A DNA stretch of 64,000 nt. Source: Eubacteriales bacterium. Lineage in GTDB: Bacteria > Bacillota > Clostridia > Tissierellales > GPF-1. Where the stretch lies: assembly GCA_030625815.1 (NCBI GenBank), contig DAOUQF010000011.1:1-64000 (forward strand). Reading direction: 5' to 3'. The notes beneath the pieces were generated by a model. It was not told where the DNA came from, made no database searches, and saw only the letters and a list, made by a program, of their open reading frames with translations. Shown piece by piece: positions 8,067 to 20,054 of the stretch; within the stretch, counting starts at the first letter, position 1, and every line of letters begins with the position of its first letter. The translations under genes and the position numbers were made by a program.

Positions 8067-9687
8067 ATTCGTTATAGGAATCCGGTAAATCATTTTCAAA
8101 AAGCACTACATCACCCGGTCTCAGCAATTGGCCGAGCAGGGCTTGCACCTCAGTCATGGTTCGTACAATATGGATTTGATCTTGCGGGTATTCCTTGTTC
8201 GCAAGACCCTTTTGAATCGGTTCCGTCTGCTTGGGACCCACAAGAATAACCACTTCACAAACATCGGCAATATACTCACCGAATTTCTCATTGGCTTTTT
8301 CTTGCGTCTCGCCCAATTCCACCATGCCCGGGGTCACAATCACGCGTTTTCCCGTATTGAAGGCATCCAATACATCCAAAGCAGCCTTAGAGCTGACCGG
8401 ATTGGAATTAAAGGCATCATCGATCACCAAAACGCCTGTGCCCGGATCGATCAATTGCAGGCGATGCTCCACCGGCTCGATCTTCGCAATCCCCACCGAA
8501 ATCTCTTCCAATGTCATGCCCAACACTTTCGCCACGCTGGCACCCGCTAAAATATTTTGAATATTATGCTTGCCCAAGAGTTTGGTTTGACAGGCGGCAT
8601 GATTGCCTTCCTTGTCAACCAAATCAAAGGTGGAACCCTTCATGCTGACTTGAATCGCTTCCGCATGAAGATCCAGGCTCGCCGGATCGGAATCGATTCC
8701 GTAGAGCACCTTTTCCTTAAAGGTCTTGTCTGCCAATTTCTTCAGATTCGGATCATCATAATTAAAAATGGCGATTCCGTCGCTTGGCAGATTCTCGATC
8801 AATTCATACTTGGTTTTTACAATATTTCCAATATGGCCGAAGGTCTCCAAATGCGTGGGCCCAATCGCTGTAATCACTCCGATTTGCGGCTCCGCCAGTT
8901 TGGCCAATTCTTCAATCTGCCCCATGGCTCTAGCGCCCATCTCGCAAAGAAACACCTCATGCTCCGGTTGCAAATCGTTATTGATGACCTTGCAGACCCC
9001 CATGGCTGAATTGAAGCTCGATGGTGGGACCAAAGTGTTCCATTTTTCATTCAGAATCGTACCGGTAATGAATTTTGTGCTTGTCTTGCCAAAGCTCCCA
9101 GTAATCCCGACCACTTTTAAATCTTTTCGACTCTCGATTTTTTCATGGGCTTGATCATAGTATCCTTGATTGATCTTGTTCTCGTATGGGATTCGAAGTA
9201 TCACGGAAGCAAACATCGAATAGTAGCACAGCCCGTTGGTCAAGGCAAACGCCAAGTACAAACCAACAGCAAGACCCTTCGATCCACCGAACAAAAATCC
9301 AATCAGACCCAGAACAAGAATGACAAAACCCGTAAGCTGCATCCATCCGATTCGAAGGCGCTTTGCGCGTCCAGTCATCACCAAGGGCTTTTTCACTTCC
9401 TCAGCCGATTGCATCCACGTCATCAAAAGCAAAGCCATAACCCCGATGCTGATCCAGAGAAAATCTTGCCCCAACAGCAAGGCAATGCAGAGCAAGACAC
9501 CAAAGATCAACGCGCCTCGCTGGGTCGAATTGAATCCGTAATCGGTATGATGCTGCTTCCAGTTCTGAAACTCAGCGGGATTGTATCCTTCCAATTGCGC
9601 CATATGCAAATAATACGTCATTCGTTTGTTGACCACAGCGCCCCATACCAGAGCGACCAGTGCCATCAAGCTGAAAGTTATGCTCAT
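8065..9687 (-). CDS. Membrane-anchored MurF-like Mur ligase
   Basis: This 540-residue protein has about five hydrophobic helices in residues 1-160 and then a Mur ligase: the P-loop GITGSFGKTSTK (about residue 193-204), CEMGARAMGQ, GPTHLETFG, NYDDPN, KHNIQN, and the C-terminal DDAFNSNPVS. The ligase part is closest to MurF, which adds D-Ala-D-Ala to UDP-MurNAc-tripeptide using ATP. The usual MurF N-terminal UDP-binding domain is not visible; the membrane region occupies its place. It overlaps the upstream hydrolase by four bases (ATGA) and precedes ddl, so a cell-wall role is likely. Whether it uses a nucleotide- or lipid-linked substrate cannot be read from the sequence. Confidence 0.8.
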   Translation of the reverse strand: MSITFSLMALVALVWGAVVNKRMTYYLHMAQLEGYNPAEFQNWKQHHTDYGFNSTQRGALIFGVLLCIALLLGQDFLWISIGVMALLLMTWMQSAEEVKKPLVMTGRAKRLRIGWMQLTGFVILVLGLIGFLFGGSKGLAVGLYLAFALTNGLCYYSMFASVILRIPYENKINQGYYDQAHEKIESRKDLKVVGITGSFGKTSTKFITGTILNEKWNTLVPPSSFNSAMGVCKVINNDLQPEHEVFLCEMGARAMGQIEELAKLAEPQIGVITAIGPTHLETFGHIGNIVKTKYELIENLPSDGIAIFNYDDPNLKKLADKTFKEKVLYGIDSDPASLDLHAEAIQVSMKGSTFDLVDKEGNHAACQTKLLGKHNIQNILAGASVAKVLGMTLEEISVGIAKIEPVEHRLQLIDPGTGVLVIDDAFNSNPVSSKAALDVLDAFNTGKRVIVTPGMVELGETQEKANEKFGEYIADVCEVVILVGPKQTEPIQKGLANKEYPQDQIHIVRTMTEVQALLGQLLRPGDVVLFENDLPDSYNE

Positions 9688-10457
9688 TTCCCTTCCTCCA
9701 TTTTCATAAATACCCGCATGACAGCTTGAAATCGGCCCATTTGATCCAGAAAAGAGTAATGCCCCGCCTGTTCAAAAACCACAAGCCCCGCATCCGGAAT
9801 CTCACCCTCCATAATCCGTCCCATTTCAACCGGAGTATCCATATCGTCATTTCCCCAAATAATCAAAGTTGACGCCTGAATCTTCGACAACAACGGCCGA
9901 AGGTCATCCGCTAAAACGCGTACCATAATGCGCCGCATAATTCCCAGAGAAACTTTATAATCCGAAGAACCGAATCGACGATAGAATCGTTCCATCTTTT
10001 CTTCCGACCGATTCCAAAAGGTCAATGCCAGATAAATTCGCTTCACTATTTTAAAGGTTAAAATTTTCATTCGAACTTTGAAACTCTTTTTTTTCACCAA
10101 TCCCGCGCTATCGACCAAGATCATTTTCCCGATGCGCTCCGGATATTTACTTGCCAGAATAATGGAAACGCGCCCGCCATGGGAATGTCCTAAAATATGA
10201 AAGCGATCAATACCGAGGTAATTCAACAAGGCTTCAACATGGTCGGCAAAATCATAGGAACTCCAAACATCCTTGGGTTCTTCACTTTCTCCAAACCCAG
10301 GCATATCAATGGCAATCACTCGATACTGGGATTGCAATAAGTTTGTAATCGACTGCATCGTCGTCAGATTCGCACCCCAGCCGTGTAGAATGACGATGGG
10401 CTCGCCGTCTCCTGTTATCTCATAATGGGTCTTAAGTCCTAAGATGATTGATTCCAT
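9684..10457 (-). CDS. Alpha/beta hydrolase
   Basis: A 257-residue cytoplasmic serine hydrolase of the alpha/beta fold. Visible elements are the oxyanion-hole segment LHGWGAN (about residue 24), the nucleophile elbow GHSHGG with its serine near residue 95, an acidic residue in [11 protein letters not shown] and the catalytic histidine in [11 protein letters not shown] near the end. The substrate is not evident. Translational coupling to the MurF-like gene (ATGA overlap) and nearness to ddl suggest a role linked to the cell envelope, but family members act on many esters and amides. GGAGG precedes the ATG. Confidence 0.85.
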   Translation of the reverse strand: MESIILGLKTHYEITGDGEPIVILHGWGANLTTMQSITNLLQSQYRVIAIDMPGFGESEEPKDVWSSYDFADHVEALLNYLGIDRFHILGHSHGGRVSIILASKYPERIGKMILVDSAGLVKKKSFKVRMKILTFKIVKRIYLALTFWNRSEEKMERFYRRFGSSDYKVSLGIMRRIMVRVLADDLRPLLSKIQASTLIIWGNDDMDTPVEMGRIMEGEIPDAGLVVFEQAGHYSFLDQMGRFQAVMRVFMKMEEGK

Positions 10458-10507
10458 GGTTCACCTCCGCAAATTCACTTCATTATACCGGAATTTCAAT
10501 AGAAAAT

Positions 10508-10539
10508 CAAAAAAAGAAAGGGAAGCTTTCGCTTCCCTT
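10508..10539 (-). terminator. Terminator of hppA
   Basis: A 9-bp stem AAGGGAAGC / GCTTCCCTT with loop TTTC, followed on the minus strand by TCTTTTTTT, directly after the hppA stop codon. Confidence 0.9.
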
Positions 10540-10542
10540 CTC

Positions 10543-12567
10543 TTACAAGAATAATGGCACAAACACCAAGGCGACAATGGTCATCAACTTAATTAATATG
10601 TTAATGGATGGTCCAGAAGTATCCTTGAAAGGATCTCCAACTGTATCGCCGACTACTGCTGCCTTATGGGCGTCAGAGCCTTTGCCTTCGTAGTTGCCTT
10701 CTTCAATATATTTTTTTGCATTGTCCCAAGCACCGCCTGCGTTCGCCATAAAAATGGCCATCAACACGCCACATACCAAGGCGCCTGCCAACATGCCACC
10801 CAATGCTTCCGGTCCAACGAATACACCCATAACAATCGGTGCAATCACGGCAATCAAGCCGGGAAGAATCATTTCGTGAAGTGCTGCTGCTGTTGAGATA
10901 TCCACGCAACGATTATATTCAGGAACAGTCGTCCCTTCCATAATCCCTGGAATGTCTCGAAATTGTCGTCTTACTTCTTCAATCATTGAGTTGGCCGCTT
11001 TTCCTACCGCCTGCATCGTAATTGCAGAGAATAAGAAAGGCAGCATACCACCGATCAACAAGCCTGCAATAACATCAGGATTCGTTAATAGAATGATAAG
11101 CGGTTCTCCGGTTTGCAACTCAACGGCTGCTATGTACGATGAGAATAGTGCAAGTGCAGTCAAAGCTGCTGAGCCAATGGCAAATCCCTTTCCGATGGCT
11201 GCGGTTGTATTTCCAACTGCATCCAATTGGTCCGTGATTTTTCGAACTTCCTTTGGCATGTCACACATCTCGGCAATCCCGCCCGCATTGTCTGCAATAG
11301 GACCATAGGCGTCAACCGCAATCGTCATGCCCGCTGTAGAAAGCATGCCTACCGCAGCCAAGGCGATTCCATACAATCCTTGGAAGTGGAACGCAATCAA
11401 AATGCCCGCTGCCAAAACAATAATTGGCAATGCTGTGGAAGCCATTCCCACGGCAAGACCGGAAATAATCGTTGTCGATGCACCCGTTTGCGATTCACGC
11501 GCAATACCATGCACTGGACTATAGGCTGTCGATGTATAATACTCCGTAATTTTTGCGATCAAAAGACCCACAATCAAGCCCGTTACAATTGCGAAAAATG
11601 GCGAAGATGAGCCTAACAGACTGTTGCTTAAAAAATAAGAAGCAATGACAACCAGTACTGCACTGACTGCAGTACCCGTATCAAGTGAACGTTGAGGATC
11701 CTTGCCCTCATCACCGCGCACAAAAAGAGTGCCTACAATGGACGACAAAATCCCTGCTGCTGCCAAAAGCAACGGAAATGCAACGGCTTTTTCTGCCATT
11801 TGAACGTCTGCTCCGTATGTTACAATCCCCAAAGTAATGGCCGCAATAATCGACCCTACATACGATTCAAACAAATCCGCACCCATACCAGCAACGTCAC
11901 CGACGTTATCGCCTACATTATCGGCAATAACCGCTGGGTTTCTAGGATCGTCCTCAGGAATACCTACTTCAACCTTACCAACCAGGTCAGCGCCAACATC
12001 GGCTGCCTTGGTAAAGATTCCGCCTCCAACACGTCCAAACAACGCGATGGAAGAAGCGCCCAAACCAAAACCGGCGATTTGACTCGCTGCAGTTGTCATC
12101 ATCTCCACAGTCGCATTTCCCCCTACATAAATGTAAAAGATCATCGATACGCCCAAGAGACCCAATCCAACCACACTCATCCCCATAACGGCTCCACCCG
12201 AGAAGGCTACGGATAACGCTTTGTTCATCCCGCCTACCTGAGCAGCATGCGCCGTTCTTACATTCGCCTTCGTTGCCACCTGCATCCCGAAAAATCCGGC
12301 TGCGGCAGAAAGAATGGCGCCCAAAAGAAAGGCAATTGCCGTTGGAAGATTGATTAGCAAGCTGAGTACAACGAATAGAACCCCAACAAACATCGCAAGC
12401 GTCTTATACTCTCGTATTAAGAACGCCATCGCTCCGTCGTGGATATATCCTGCAATCTCCGCCATACGGGGAGTGCCGGCGTCCACTTTCTGGATCATCA
12501 GTGCTTTACTCACTGCGAACCCCAGAGCAACGATGCCTACCAGTGCTGCTACAATCATGTTATTCAA
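10543..12567 (-). CDS. hppA: Membrane ion-pumping pyrophosphatase, K+-dependent
   Basis: A 674-residue multi-helix membrane protein that couples PPi hydrolysis to cation export. The substrate site is clear: [19 protein letters not shown] near residue 200, DNVGDNVGD, and [14 protein letters not shown] near the C-terminus. The alanine in [11 protein letters not shown] marks the K+-dependent class (K+-independent enzymes carry lysine there). The glutamate in [10 protein letters not shown] occupies the place seen in Na+-pumping enzymes, so Na+ transport is the best inference; H+ cannot be excluded. A TTG codon at 12567 fits the AAGGAGG site; an ATG lies three codons on. It follows secG with no terminator between. 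Confidence 0.95.
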   Translation of the reverse strand: MNNMIVAALVGIVALGFAVSKALMIQKVDAGTPRMAEIAGYIHDGAMAFLIREYKTLAMFVGVLFVVLSLLINLPTAIAFLLGAILSAAAGFFGMQVATKANVRTAHAAQVGGMNKALSVAFSGGAVMGMSVVGLGLLGVSMIFYIYVGGNATVEMMTTAASQIAGFGLGASSIALFGRVGGGIFTKAADVGADLVGKVEVGIPEDDPRNPAVIADNVGDNVGDVAGMGADLFESYVGSIIAAITLGIVTYGADVQMAEKAVAFPLLLAAAGILSSIVGTLFVRGDEGKDPQRSLDTGTAVSAVLVVIASYFLSNSLLGSSSPFFAIVTGLIVGLLIAKITEYYTSTAYSPVHGIARESQTGASTTIISGLAVGMASTALPIIVLAAGILIAFHFQGLYGIALAAVGMLSTAGMTIAVDAYGPIADNAGGIAEMCDMPKEVRKITDQLDAVGNTTAAIGKGFAIGSAALTALALFSSYIAAVELQTGEPLIILLTNPDVIAGLLIGGMLPFLFSAITMQAVGKAANSMIEEVRRQFRDIPGIMEGTTVPEYNRCVDISTAAALHEMILPGLIAVIAPIVMGVFVGPEALGGMLAGALVCGVLMAIFMANAGGAWDNAKKYIEEGNYEGKGSDAHKAAVVGDTVGDPFKDTSGPSINILIKLMTIVALVFVPLFL

Positions 12568-12615
12568 TTCTTTACATCCTCCTTAATCTAAACCATGCAT
12601 TGAGTTAGATTTGTT

Positions 12616-12846
12616 TTATTGAACGACTGTTAGGATAAGCGTTGAAACGAGGAATATAACGGCTAAAACGGACGTTGCTTTTTCAAGTTTCGACTCATAT
12701 GATTTCGCCTTGTTTTTTCCCCAGATTTGCTCGGCTCCTCCGCCAATCGCACCTGACATACCTGCTTGTTTTCCTTCTTGTAACAAAATACTTGCGATCA
12801 ATCCCAAGCTCGCAATGATGATGATGATATGAAGTGCTGTTTGCAT
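12616..12846 (-). CDS. secG: Preprotein translocase subunit SecG
   Basis: A 76-residue inner-membrane subunit of the SecYEG channel. It has two hydrophobic helices (residues 3-22 and about 53-75) around a cytoplasmic loop containing LLQEGKQAGMSGAIGGGAEQ, the family signature. The ATG at 12846 is chosen because GGAGGG lies eight nucleotides before it; an ATG 18 nt upstream lies too close to that site. It has its own promoter between the eno terminator and the gene, and may be read on into hppA. Confidence 0.95.
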   Translation of the reverse strand: MQTALHIIIIIASLGLIASILLQEGKQAGMSGAIGGGAEQIWGKNKAKSYESKLEKATSVLAVIFLVSTLILTVVQ

Positions 12847-12885
12847 CTTTTTCCCTCCGTTCACTATGAAGTGTTTAACGTACCT

Positions 12886-12914
12886 ATTTTAACATAGAGA
12901 CCCATAGTTATCAA
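12886..12914 (-). promoter_or_regulatory. secG promoter
   Basis: TTGATA and TAAAAT on the minus strand, 17 nt apart, lying just after the eno terminator and about 40 nt before the secG start. Confidence 0.7.
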
Positions 12915-12921
12915 GAAAATG

Positions 12922-12947
12922 AAAAACGGCCGGAGACCGGCCGTTTT
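12922..12947 (-). terminator. Terminator of eno (end of the glycolytic run)
   Basis: An 11-bp GC-rich stem AAAACGGCCGG / CCGGCCGTTTT with loop AGA and a T-run on the minus strand, 15 nt after the eno stop codon. Confidence 0.92.
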
Positions 12948-12961
12948 AACTCTTCATTTCT

Positions 12962-14281
<1,320 letters not shown>

Positions 14282-14290
14282 TCAACCTTA

Positions 14291-14318
14291 ATTATATGCT
14301 AATTGCGTAGGTTTTCAA
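14291..14318 (-). promoter_or_regulatory. eno promoter
   Basis: TTGAAA and TATAAT on the minus strand with a 16-nt spacer in the gpmI-eno gap, allowing eno to be expressed apart from the upstream glycolytic genes. Confidence 0.6.
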
Positions 14319-14327
14319 CCCCTATCG

Positions 14328-15860
14328 CTATTTTTTAATGAGTGATTTTCCCGTCATCTCTTCTGGGCTCTCCACATTCATCATTTCAAGCAAGGTTGGC
14401 GCAAAATCTGCTAAGATTCCACCCTCGCGCAATTCCACATCGCCTGTTCCCACAAAGATGGCCGGAACCAGGTTTGTGGTGTGTGCCGTCATCGGATCGC
14501 CTTTCTCGGTCAGCATTTGCTCCGAGTTGCCATGGTCTGCCGTAATAATAGCCTTCCCACCGATTTCCTCAATGGCTGCCAATACCTCGCCCAGGCAAGC
14601 GTCCACAGTTTCCACCGCTTTCACTGCCGCATCGATAATGCCGGTGTGGCCTACCATATCCGGGTTGGCAAAGTTCAGAATCATCAGATCATACTCGCCG
14701 GAACGGATTCGTTCCACCGCGTTATCCTTGACTTCCACCGCACTCATTTCCGGTTGCAGGTCGTAGGTTGCAACCTTCGGTGATGGAATCAAGACACGAT
14801 CCTCTCCAACATTCGGAGTTTCCACCCCGCCATTGAAGAAGAAAGTTACGTGAGCGTACTTCTCCGTTTCCGCGATCCGAAGCTGCTTCAATCCCTTCGA
14901 TGCTACATATTCGCCAAGGGTGTTTTTATAACTCACTGGCGGATACGCGACCTTCACATTCTCAATGGTTGCATCGTAGTTCGTCAAGCAAACATACTCC
15001 GTAGCCACCTTCTTCTCCCGGTTGAATCCCGTAAAGGTTTCATCCACAATCGCACGCGTAATTTCACGGGCGCGGTCCGGGCGGAAGTTTGTGAAGATCA
15101 CACTATCGTCATCTTCTATGGTGGCAATCGGCGCTCCATTCTTGGTAATTACGGTTGGAAGCACAAACTCGTCAAAAACTTTTCCCTCGTACGAAGTTGA
15201 GACAGTATCGACAGCCGATTCATTGGTTGGACCCACGCCTTGTACCATCGCCTTGTAGGCAAGTTCAACACGATCCCAACGATTGTCGCGGTCCATCGCA
15301 TAATACCGTCCAGAAACAGTAGCGATCTCACCGAGTCCGATAAGCTTCATCTCTGCTTCCAGTTTCCGTACATCTTCAAGTCCGGCGTTTGGTGCCACAT
15401 CGCGGCCATCCAAGAATACATGGATATACGCCTTCTTTACCCCTAGGTCCTTTGCCATACGCAAGAATCCGTATAGGTGTTTCACATGAGAGTGAACCCC
15501 GCCCTGAGAAACCAATCCCATAAAATGAAGCGCCTTGTCGTTCTTTGCAGCGTCCACCATGGTCGATTTAATCGCCTGGTTCTCAAGGATGGTGCCATCC
15601 TCAATGTCTTTTGTGATTTTTGTTAAAAATTGGTAGATAATTCTTCCCGCACCGATATTCAAGTGTCCAACTTCTGAATTTCCCATTTGCCCATCCGGCA
15701 AGCCAACGCATAGACCGCTAGCGCACACACTCGTGTGTGGGGCTTCTTTCATCAAACGATCAAAATTCGGTGTGTTGGCAAGATGAACTGCGTTGCCGAC
15801 ACCCGGCTTTGCCATTCCCCAGCCATCCAGGATAATAAATCCTGCAAATTGCTTTGCCAT
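14328..15860 (-). CDS. gpmI: 2,3-bisphosphoglycerate-independent phosphoglycerate mutase
   Basis: A 510-residue Mn-dependent enzyme interconverting 3- and 2-phosphoglycerate. It starts FAGFIILDGWG (first metal aspartate), has the catalytic serine in GQMGNSEVGHLNIGAGR near residue 62, and the C-terminal metal site MILNFANPDMVGHTG with ITADHGNSE. The length is standard. AGGAGG precedes the ATG, and tpiA ends ten bases upstream of it, so the genes are co-transcribed. It is of the alkaline-phosphatase superfamily and unrelated to the cofactor-dependent mutase. Confidence 0.98.
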   Translation of the reverse strand: MAKQFAGFIILDGWGMAKPGVGNAVHLANTPNFDRLMKEAPHTSVCASGLCVGLPDGQMGNSEVGHLNIGAGRIIYQFLTKITKDIEDGTILENQAIKSTMVDAAKNDKALHFMGLVSQGGVHSHVKHLYGFLRMAKDLGVKKAYIHVFLDGRDVAPNAGLEDVRKLEAEMKLIGLGEIATVSGRYYAMDRDNRWDRVELAYKAMVQGVGPTNESAVDTVSTSYEGKVFDEFVLPTVITKNGAPIATIEDDDSVIFTNFRPDRAREITRAIVDETFTGFNREKKVATEYVCLTNYDATIENVKVAYPPVSYKNTLGEYVASKGLKQLRIAETEKYAHVTFFFNGGVETPNVGEDRVLIPSPKVATYDLQPEMSAVEVKDNAVERIRSGEYDLMILNFANPDMVGHTGIIDAAVKAVETVDACLGEVLAAIEEIGGKAIITADHGNSEQMLTEKGDPMTAHTTNLVPAIFVGTGDVELREGGILADFAPTLLEMMNVESPEEMTGKSLIKK

Positions 15861-15869
15861 GATGGCCTC

Positions 15870-16616
15870 CTAAAAATTAATCAATGCCGTGAAGTCGTCT
15901 GCCTTCAAGCTTGCGCCGCCTACCAATGCTCCGTCGATATGAGGTTGATTCATAATCTCCGTTACATTCGCTGGTTTTACACTGCCGCCGTACTGAATTC
16001 GAACTGCTTCCGCAATCTCATCATCATATACTTCCGCCAGCGTATCGCGAATCATTTCGCACATTTCATTGGCTTGATCCGAGGTTGCCGTTACACCCGT
16101 TCCAATCGCCCAGATTGGCTCATAGGCAATCACGGTTTTTTTCATGTCTTCAACGCTCAAACCTGCAACACCAGCTTTGATCTGCTCAGCAACCAAAGCC
16201 TTATGCTTGTTTGCTTCCCGCTGTGACAAGGTTTCACCACAGCACAGAATCGGCAAAAGATTGTGCGCCAAAGCGGATTTTACTTTTTTGTTGACCGTTT
16301 CATTCGTCTCAGCGAAATATTCTCTTCGCTCGGAATGGCCGATGACAACATAATCGATTCCCAATTCATTCAACATGAGTGGAGAAATCTCGCCTGTATA
16401 TGCTCCGCCTTCTTCCCAATGCATGTTTTGCGCGCCGATCTTCACCTTTGAACCCGCCAAGGCTTCTTTCACAGCTGGCAACATCACATAAGGAACACAA
16501 ACAACGACTTCTACGTCGGTGCCTGCCGCTTCCGCTTTAAATTCATTGACCAAAGCAACACCTTCTGCAATGGTTTTATTCATTTTCCAGTTTCCTGCAA
16601 TAATTGGAATTCTCAT
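15870..16616 (-). CDS. tpiA: Triosephosphate isomerase
   Basis: A 248-residue TIM-barrel enzyme interconverting dihydroxyacetone phosphate and glyceraldehyde 3-phosphate. It begins with [11 protein letters not shown] (active-site Asn and Lys) and has [10 protein letters not shown] (catalytic His), [13 protein letters not shown] (catalytic Glu) and [11 protein letters not shown]. The ATG at 16616 with a close AGGAGG gives the usual length; the open frame extends 50 codons upstream into pgk but that part has no family likeness. The pgk stop lies ten bases upstream. Confidence 0.98.
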   Translation of the reverse strand: MRIPIIAGNWKMNKTIAEGVALVNEFKAEAAGTDVEVVVCVPYVMLPAVKEALAGSKVKIGAQNMHWEEGGAYTGEISPLMLNELGIDYVVIGHSERREYFAETNETVNKKVKSALAHNLLPILCCGETLSQREANKHKALVAEQIKAGVAGLSVEDMKKTVIAYEPIWAIGTGVTATSDQANEMCEMIRDTLAEVYDDEIAEAVRIQYGGSVKPANVTEIMNQPHIDGALVGGASLKADDFTALINF

Positions 16617-16626
16617 GAACTTCCTC

Positions 16627-17817
16627 CTATTTTTCGTTAATTGCGTCGATTCCCGGCAAGACTTTTCCTTCGAAAAGCTCCAAAGAAGCGCCGCCGCCTG
16701 TAGAGATATGAGACATCTTGTCAGCGTATCCGGATTGGATAACCGCTGCCGCACTGTCGCCGCCACCGATGATCGTCAAAGCATCTGTCTGTGTCAAGGC
16801 TTCCGCTACGGCAAAAGTACCACGTGCGAAGTTTGACATTTCAAATACACCCATTGGTCCATTCCATACAACCGTTTTCGCACTGGCAATTTCCGCTTTA
16901 AAAAGCTTGATGGATTCCTCGCCGATATCCAAGCCTTCCCAACCATCTGGGATTCCGCTGGATGCAACAGTTTTGAATTCCGCTTCATTCGAGAAGCCGG
17001 TCGCAATCACATTGTCGACAGGAAGCAAGAGTTTCACGCCCTTCGCTTCTGCTTTTTCCAACAGTGATTTCGCCAATTCCACCTTGTCTGCTTCCAAAAG
17101 TGAATTTCCGACACTCCATCCTTTGGCTACAAAGAATGTATATGCCATTCCGCCGCCAATAATCAATGTATCGACCTTATCCAATAAGTTTTCGATAACA
17201 CCGATCTTGTCGGATACCTTCGCGCCGCCTAAAATCGCAACGAAAGGACGTTCTGGAGATTCCATGGTTTTACCCATTACATCGATTTCTTTTTTTACCA
17301 AGAAACCCAATGCCGAAGGCAAAAGAGATGAAACACCAACGTTTGAAGCGTGCGCTCGGTGAGCGGTGCCAAAAGCGTCGTTGACATATAGCTCAGCAAG
17401 AGCTGCCAATTCCTTTGCAAACCCTTCACCGTTTTTGGTTTCTTCTTTTCGGTATCGCGTATTTTGCAACAACAATACATCGCCATCTTTCATTCCAGCA
17501 ACCATTGCCTTTGCATTCTCGCCAACCACTTCCGCGTCATCGGCAAACAATACGTCTTTCTTCAAAAACTCGCCCAAGCGAACCGCTATGGGTGCTAGAG
17601 TGAATTCAGGTTTCGCTTCGCCCTTTGGTCGACCCAAATGTGACATCAAGATCACTTGCGCTCCCTTTTCAATCAAATATTGAATCGTTGGCAGTGCGCC
17701 TTCAATACGAGCATCATTAGTAATTGCGCCATCTTTCATCGGTACGTTGAAATCGCATCGCACAAGTACTTTTTTACCCGCTACGGCTAAATCAGTAACA
17801 GATTTTTTATTCAACAT
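16627..17817 (-). CDS. pgk: Phosphoglycerate kinase
   Basis: A 396-residue two-domain kinase making ATP from 1,3-bisphosphoglycerate. Signatures include [12 protein letters not shown] near residue 20, [15 protein letters not shown], the central hinge and the C-terminal nucleotide site GGGDSAAAV with [13 protein letters not shown]. The ATG at 17817 is used, with AGGAG about ten bases upstream; an ATG 21 nt further on the 5' side would overlap the SD. A hairpin in the gap-pgk interval may lower its expression compared with gap. Confidence 0.98.
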   Translation of the reverse strand: MLNKKSVTDLAVAGKKVLVRCDFNVPMKDGAITNDARIEGALPTIQYLIEKGAQVILMSHLGRPKGEAKPEFTLAPIAVRLGEFLKKDVLFADDAEVVGENAKAMVAGMKDGDVLLLQNTRYRKEETKNGEGFAKELAALAELYVNDAFGTAHRAHASNVGVSSLLPSALGFLVKKEIDVMGKTMESPERPFVAILGGAKVSDKIGVIENLLDKVDTLIIGGGMAYTFFVAKGWSVGNSLLEADKVELAKSLLEKAEAKGVKLLLPVDNVIATGFSNEAEFKTVASSGIPDGWEGLDIGEESIKLFKAEIASAKTVVWNGPMGVFEMSNFARGTFAVAEALTQTDALTIIGGGDSAAAVIQSGYADKMSHISTGGGASLELFEGKVLPGIDAINEK

Positions 17818-17850
17818 GTGTGAGTCACTCCTATTCATTTATTCTCATGG

Positions 17851-17881
17851 CAAAACCGGTTATGTATTTCTACATAACCGG
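17851..17881 (-). terminator. Hairpin in the gap-pgk interval (possible attenuator)
   Basis: An 11-bp stem CCGGTTATGTA / TACATAACCGG with a four-base loop, followed on the minus strand by only TTTT. It could act as a leaky terminator or as an RNA-stabilising 3' end for gap. Confidence 0.5.
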
Positions 17882-17910
17882 ATTCTCCAAGATGTCCTAT
17901 TTATTCGATT

Positions 17911-18924
17911 CTATAGACCTTTGTTTGCCATGTAGATCGCAAGATCGACACAACGGTTTGAATATCCCCACTCGTTGTCATACCATGATACGATTTTCAA
18001 CATTTTGTCGCCCACCATCATAGTAGACAATCCGTCAATGATTGAAGAATTCGGGTCTTTTCTGTAGTCCATTGATACCAATGGCTCATCAGAGTATCCA
18101 AGAATGCCGGCCATTTTGCCTTCTGCCGCTTCTTTCAACGCTGCATTTACTTCTTCTTTTGTTGTTGCAGTTTTCAATTCGAATACAATATCAACAACTG
18201 ATACTGTTGGAGTTGGAACACGCATTGCCATTCCGTCCACAATACCCTTCAATTCAGGAATAACCAAGGCAACGGCTGCCGCTGCACCAGTTGTTGTTGG
18301 AATGATTGATTCCGCTGCTGCACGTGCACGTCGAAGATCTGGATGATGCGCATCTAGAATCTTTTGATCGTTTGTATAAGAGTGAACTGTTGTCATCAAA
18401 CCTTTTTCAACACCGAAGTTGTCCACGATTACTTTCGCGAAAGGCGCCAAGCAGTTTGTTGTACAAGAAGCGTTGGACACGATATGATGATTAGCCGCGT
18501 CGTAGTCTTTTTCGTTTACACCCATAACGATTGTAATATCTTCACCCTTTGCAGGAGCAGAGATGATTACTTTTTTCGCGCCGGCTTTAATATGCTTGCT
18601 AGCTGCTTCATGAGTTCTGAATACGCCTGTTGATTCGATTACGATATCAACGCCATTCTCGCCCCAAGGCAGGTTTTCAGGATCTCTGTCAGAAAAAATC
18701 TTAATTGTCTTGCCGTTAACGACCAAATCGCCATCAACTACTTCAACAGTACCGTCGAATTTACCAAATAAAGAATCATACTTGAACAAATGTGCTGCTG
18801 CTTCTACACCTGACATGTCGTTGATCGCTACGATCTCGATTTCTTGAACGTTACGCTCAAATGCTGCTCGTACTACATTTCGACCGATACGGCCGAAACC
18901 ATTGACACCCACTTTAATTGCCAT
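17911..18924 (-). CDS. gap: Glyceraldehyde-3-phosphate dehydrogenase
   Basis: A 337-residue NAD-dependent enzyme of glycolysis. It opens with the Rossmann motif [13 protein letters not shown], holds the catalytic cysteine in [12 protein letters not shown] near residue 153, and later VHSYTNDQ and the phosphate-binding [18 protein letters not shown]. An aspartate about 33 residues after the glycine motif (AINDMSG) favours NAD over NADP. GGAGG precedes the ATG. It follows the regulator cggR by 50 nt, as in Bacillus. Confidence 0.98.
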   Translation of the reverse strand: MAIKVGVNGFGRIGRNVVRAAFERNVQEIEIVAINDMSGVEAAAHLFKYDSLFGKFDGTVEVVDGDLVVNGKTIKIFSDRDPENLPWGENGVDIVIESTGVFRTHEAASKHIKAGAKKVIISAPAKGEDITIVMGVNEKDYDAANHHIVSNASCTTNCLAPFAKVIVDNFGVEKGLMTTVHSYTNDQKILDAHHPDLRRARAAAESIIPTTTGAAAAVALVIPELKGIVDGMAMRVPTPTVSVVDIVFELKTATTKEEVNAALKEAAEGKMAGILGYSDEPLVSMDYRKDPNSSIIDGLSTMMVGDKMLKIVSWYDNEWGYSNRCVDLAIYMANKGL

Positions 18925-18974
18925 GAATGTTGCCTCCTTATATAGACCATTTATTTGAAGTAATTGACAATCAA

Positions 18975-20003
18975 TTACTTTCCCCCAAGTTGAATAATTT
19001 TCATCGCAGCGCCCTCATCGATTACCAAGATAATTTCTTTGCGCAGAGCTGCAAGGCCATGAATCGCCTCTGCCTTGCCACTTCCGCAAGCGACTGCAAT
19101 GGCATACGGGATTCGCTGATATTCATCTAAAGTGATTCCGATGGTATTGGAATCCTTGATGATTTTACCCCGTACATCAAAATAATACCCAAAAGCTTCT
19201 CCAACTGCACCCTGACCCCACAAATCTTTTTGCTCCTGATCAGATAGCTTTCGTCTTCGCGCCATTTGATCGGCGCGGCCAATTCCAAACAATAAAATAT
19301 CCAAAGCGTTTAAATCCGAAACCAAATTTATAATCTCCGGTTCCTTCATCAAACTTTCCTTCGCATTGAAACTGATATTGTCCGGCACATGAAGCAATCG
19401 ATAGCTTCCACCCAGCTTCTCGGCAAGGCGAGCTGCAATATGGTTGGACTGCATCTCCATGCTTCCGCCAATTCCACCGCGAGCCGGTATCACCCTGGTA
19501 TTCGACAATCCCTTTTGTCGAGACATCTCCATCATAACCTGATAGATCGTCGCGCCCCCGGTTAACCCAATCGTCATGTGATCCTTCACAACATCCTTCA
19601 AGGTTACCGCTGCCGCCCTCGCCACATCACGCAACACCAAAGAGTCTTGATCCCAATCACCGGGAATCACAATCACCCGTGCAATATCCAATGCATCCTT
19701 CACTTTTGCTTCCAGGGTTTGCATGCCCCGAATATCATAAATCATATGTTCCAATTGCTGATAGATTTCTGCCCCATAGGGCGTGATCACAACACCGGAA
19801 CTCTGAATATCAACCAAACCTTGTTGCTGTAAAACCTGTACCTCCGCCCGGATGATCCGCTCGCCAATCGATAAACTCGATGCAAGTGATCTGCGTCCAA
19901 CCGGTCCATGGTACTTGATATTTCGTAAAATCTCAAAGCGTTTGTCAAGAAGAGAAAACACCTCAGGAACTACGACTTTCGCGAGTTTTAGAAGTGAACT
20001 CAT
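18975..20003 (-). CDS. cggR: Central glycolytic genes regulator CggR (SorC family)
   Basis: A 342-residue repressor of the downstream glycolytic genes, in Bacillus released by fructose 1,6-bisphosphate. The N-terminal helix-turn-helix covers about residues 25-65 ([22 protein letters not shown]), and the sugar-phosphate domain has [20 protein letters not shown] and [13 protein letters not shown]. The ATG at 20003 is preferred: AAGGGGG lies six bases upstream, while the ATG two codons earlier overlaps it. A two-half-site operator that matches the Bacillus CggR site in sequence and spacing lies about 50 nt upstream, so autoregulation is expected. Confidence 0.95.
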   Translation of the reverse strand: MSSLLKLAKVVVPEVFSLLDKRFEILRNIKYHGPVGRRSLASSLSIGERIIRAEVQVLQQQGLVDIQSSGVVITPYGAEIYQQLEHMIYDIRGMQTLEAKVKDALDIARVIVIPGDWDQDSLVLRDVARAAAVTLKDVVKDHMTIGLTGGATIYQVMMEMSRQKGLSNTRVIPARGGIGGSMEMQSNHIAARLAEKLGGSYRLLHVPDNISFNAKESLMKEPEIINLVSDLNALDILLFGIGRADQMARRRKLSDQEQKDLWGQGAVGEAFGYYFDVRGKIIKDSNTIGITLDEYQRIPYAIAVACGSGKAEAIHGLAALRKEIILVIDEGAAMKIIQLGGK

Positions 20004-20054
20004 CGCCATCCCCCTTTCATTTTTTGGGAAAAAGCTCGTTCTAATCAAAGGATG

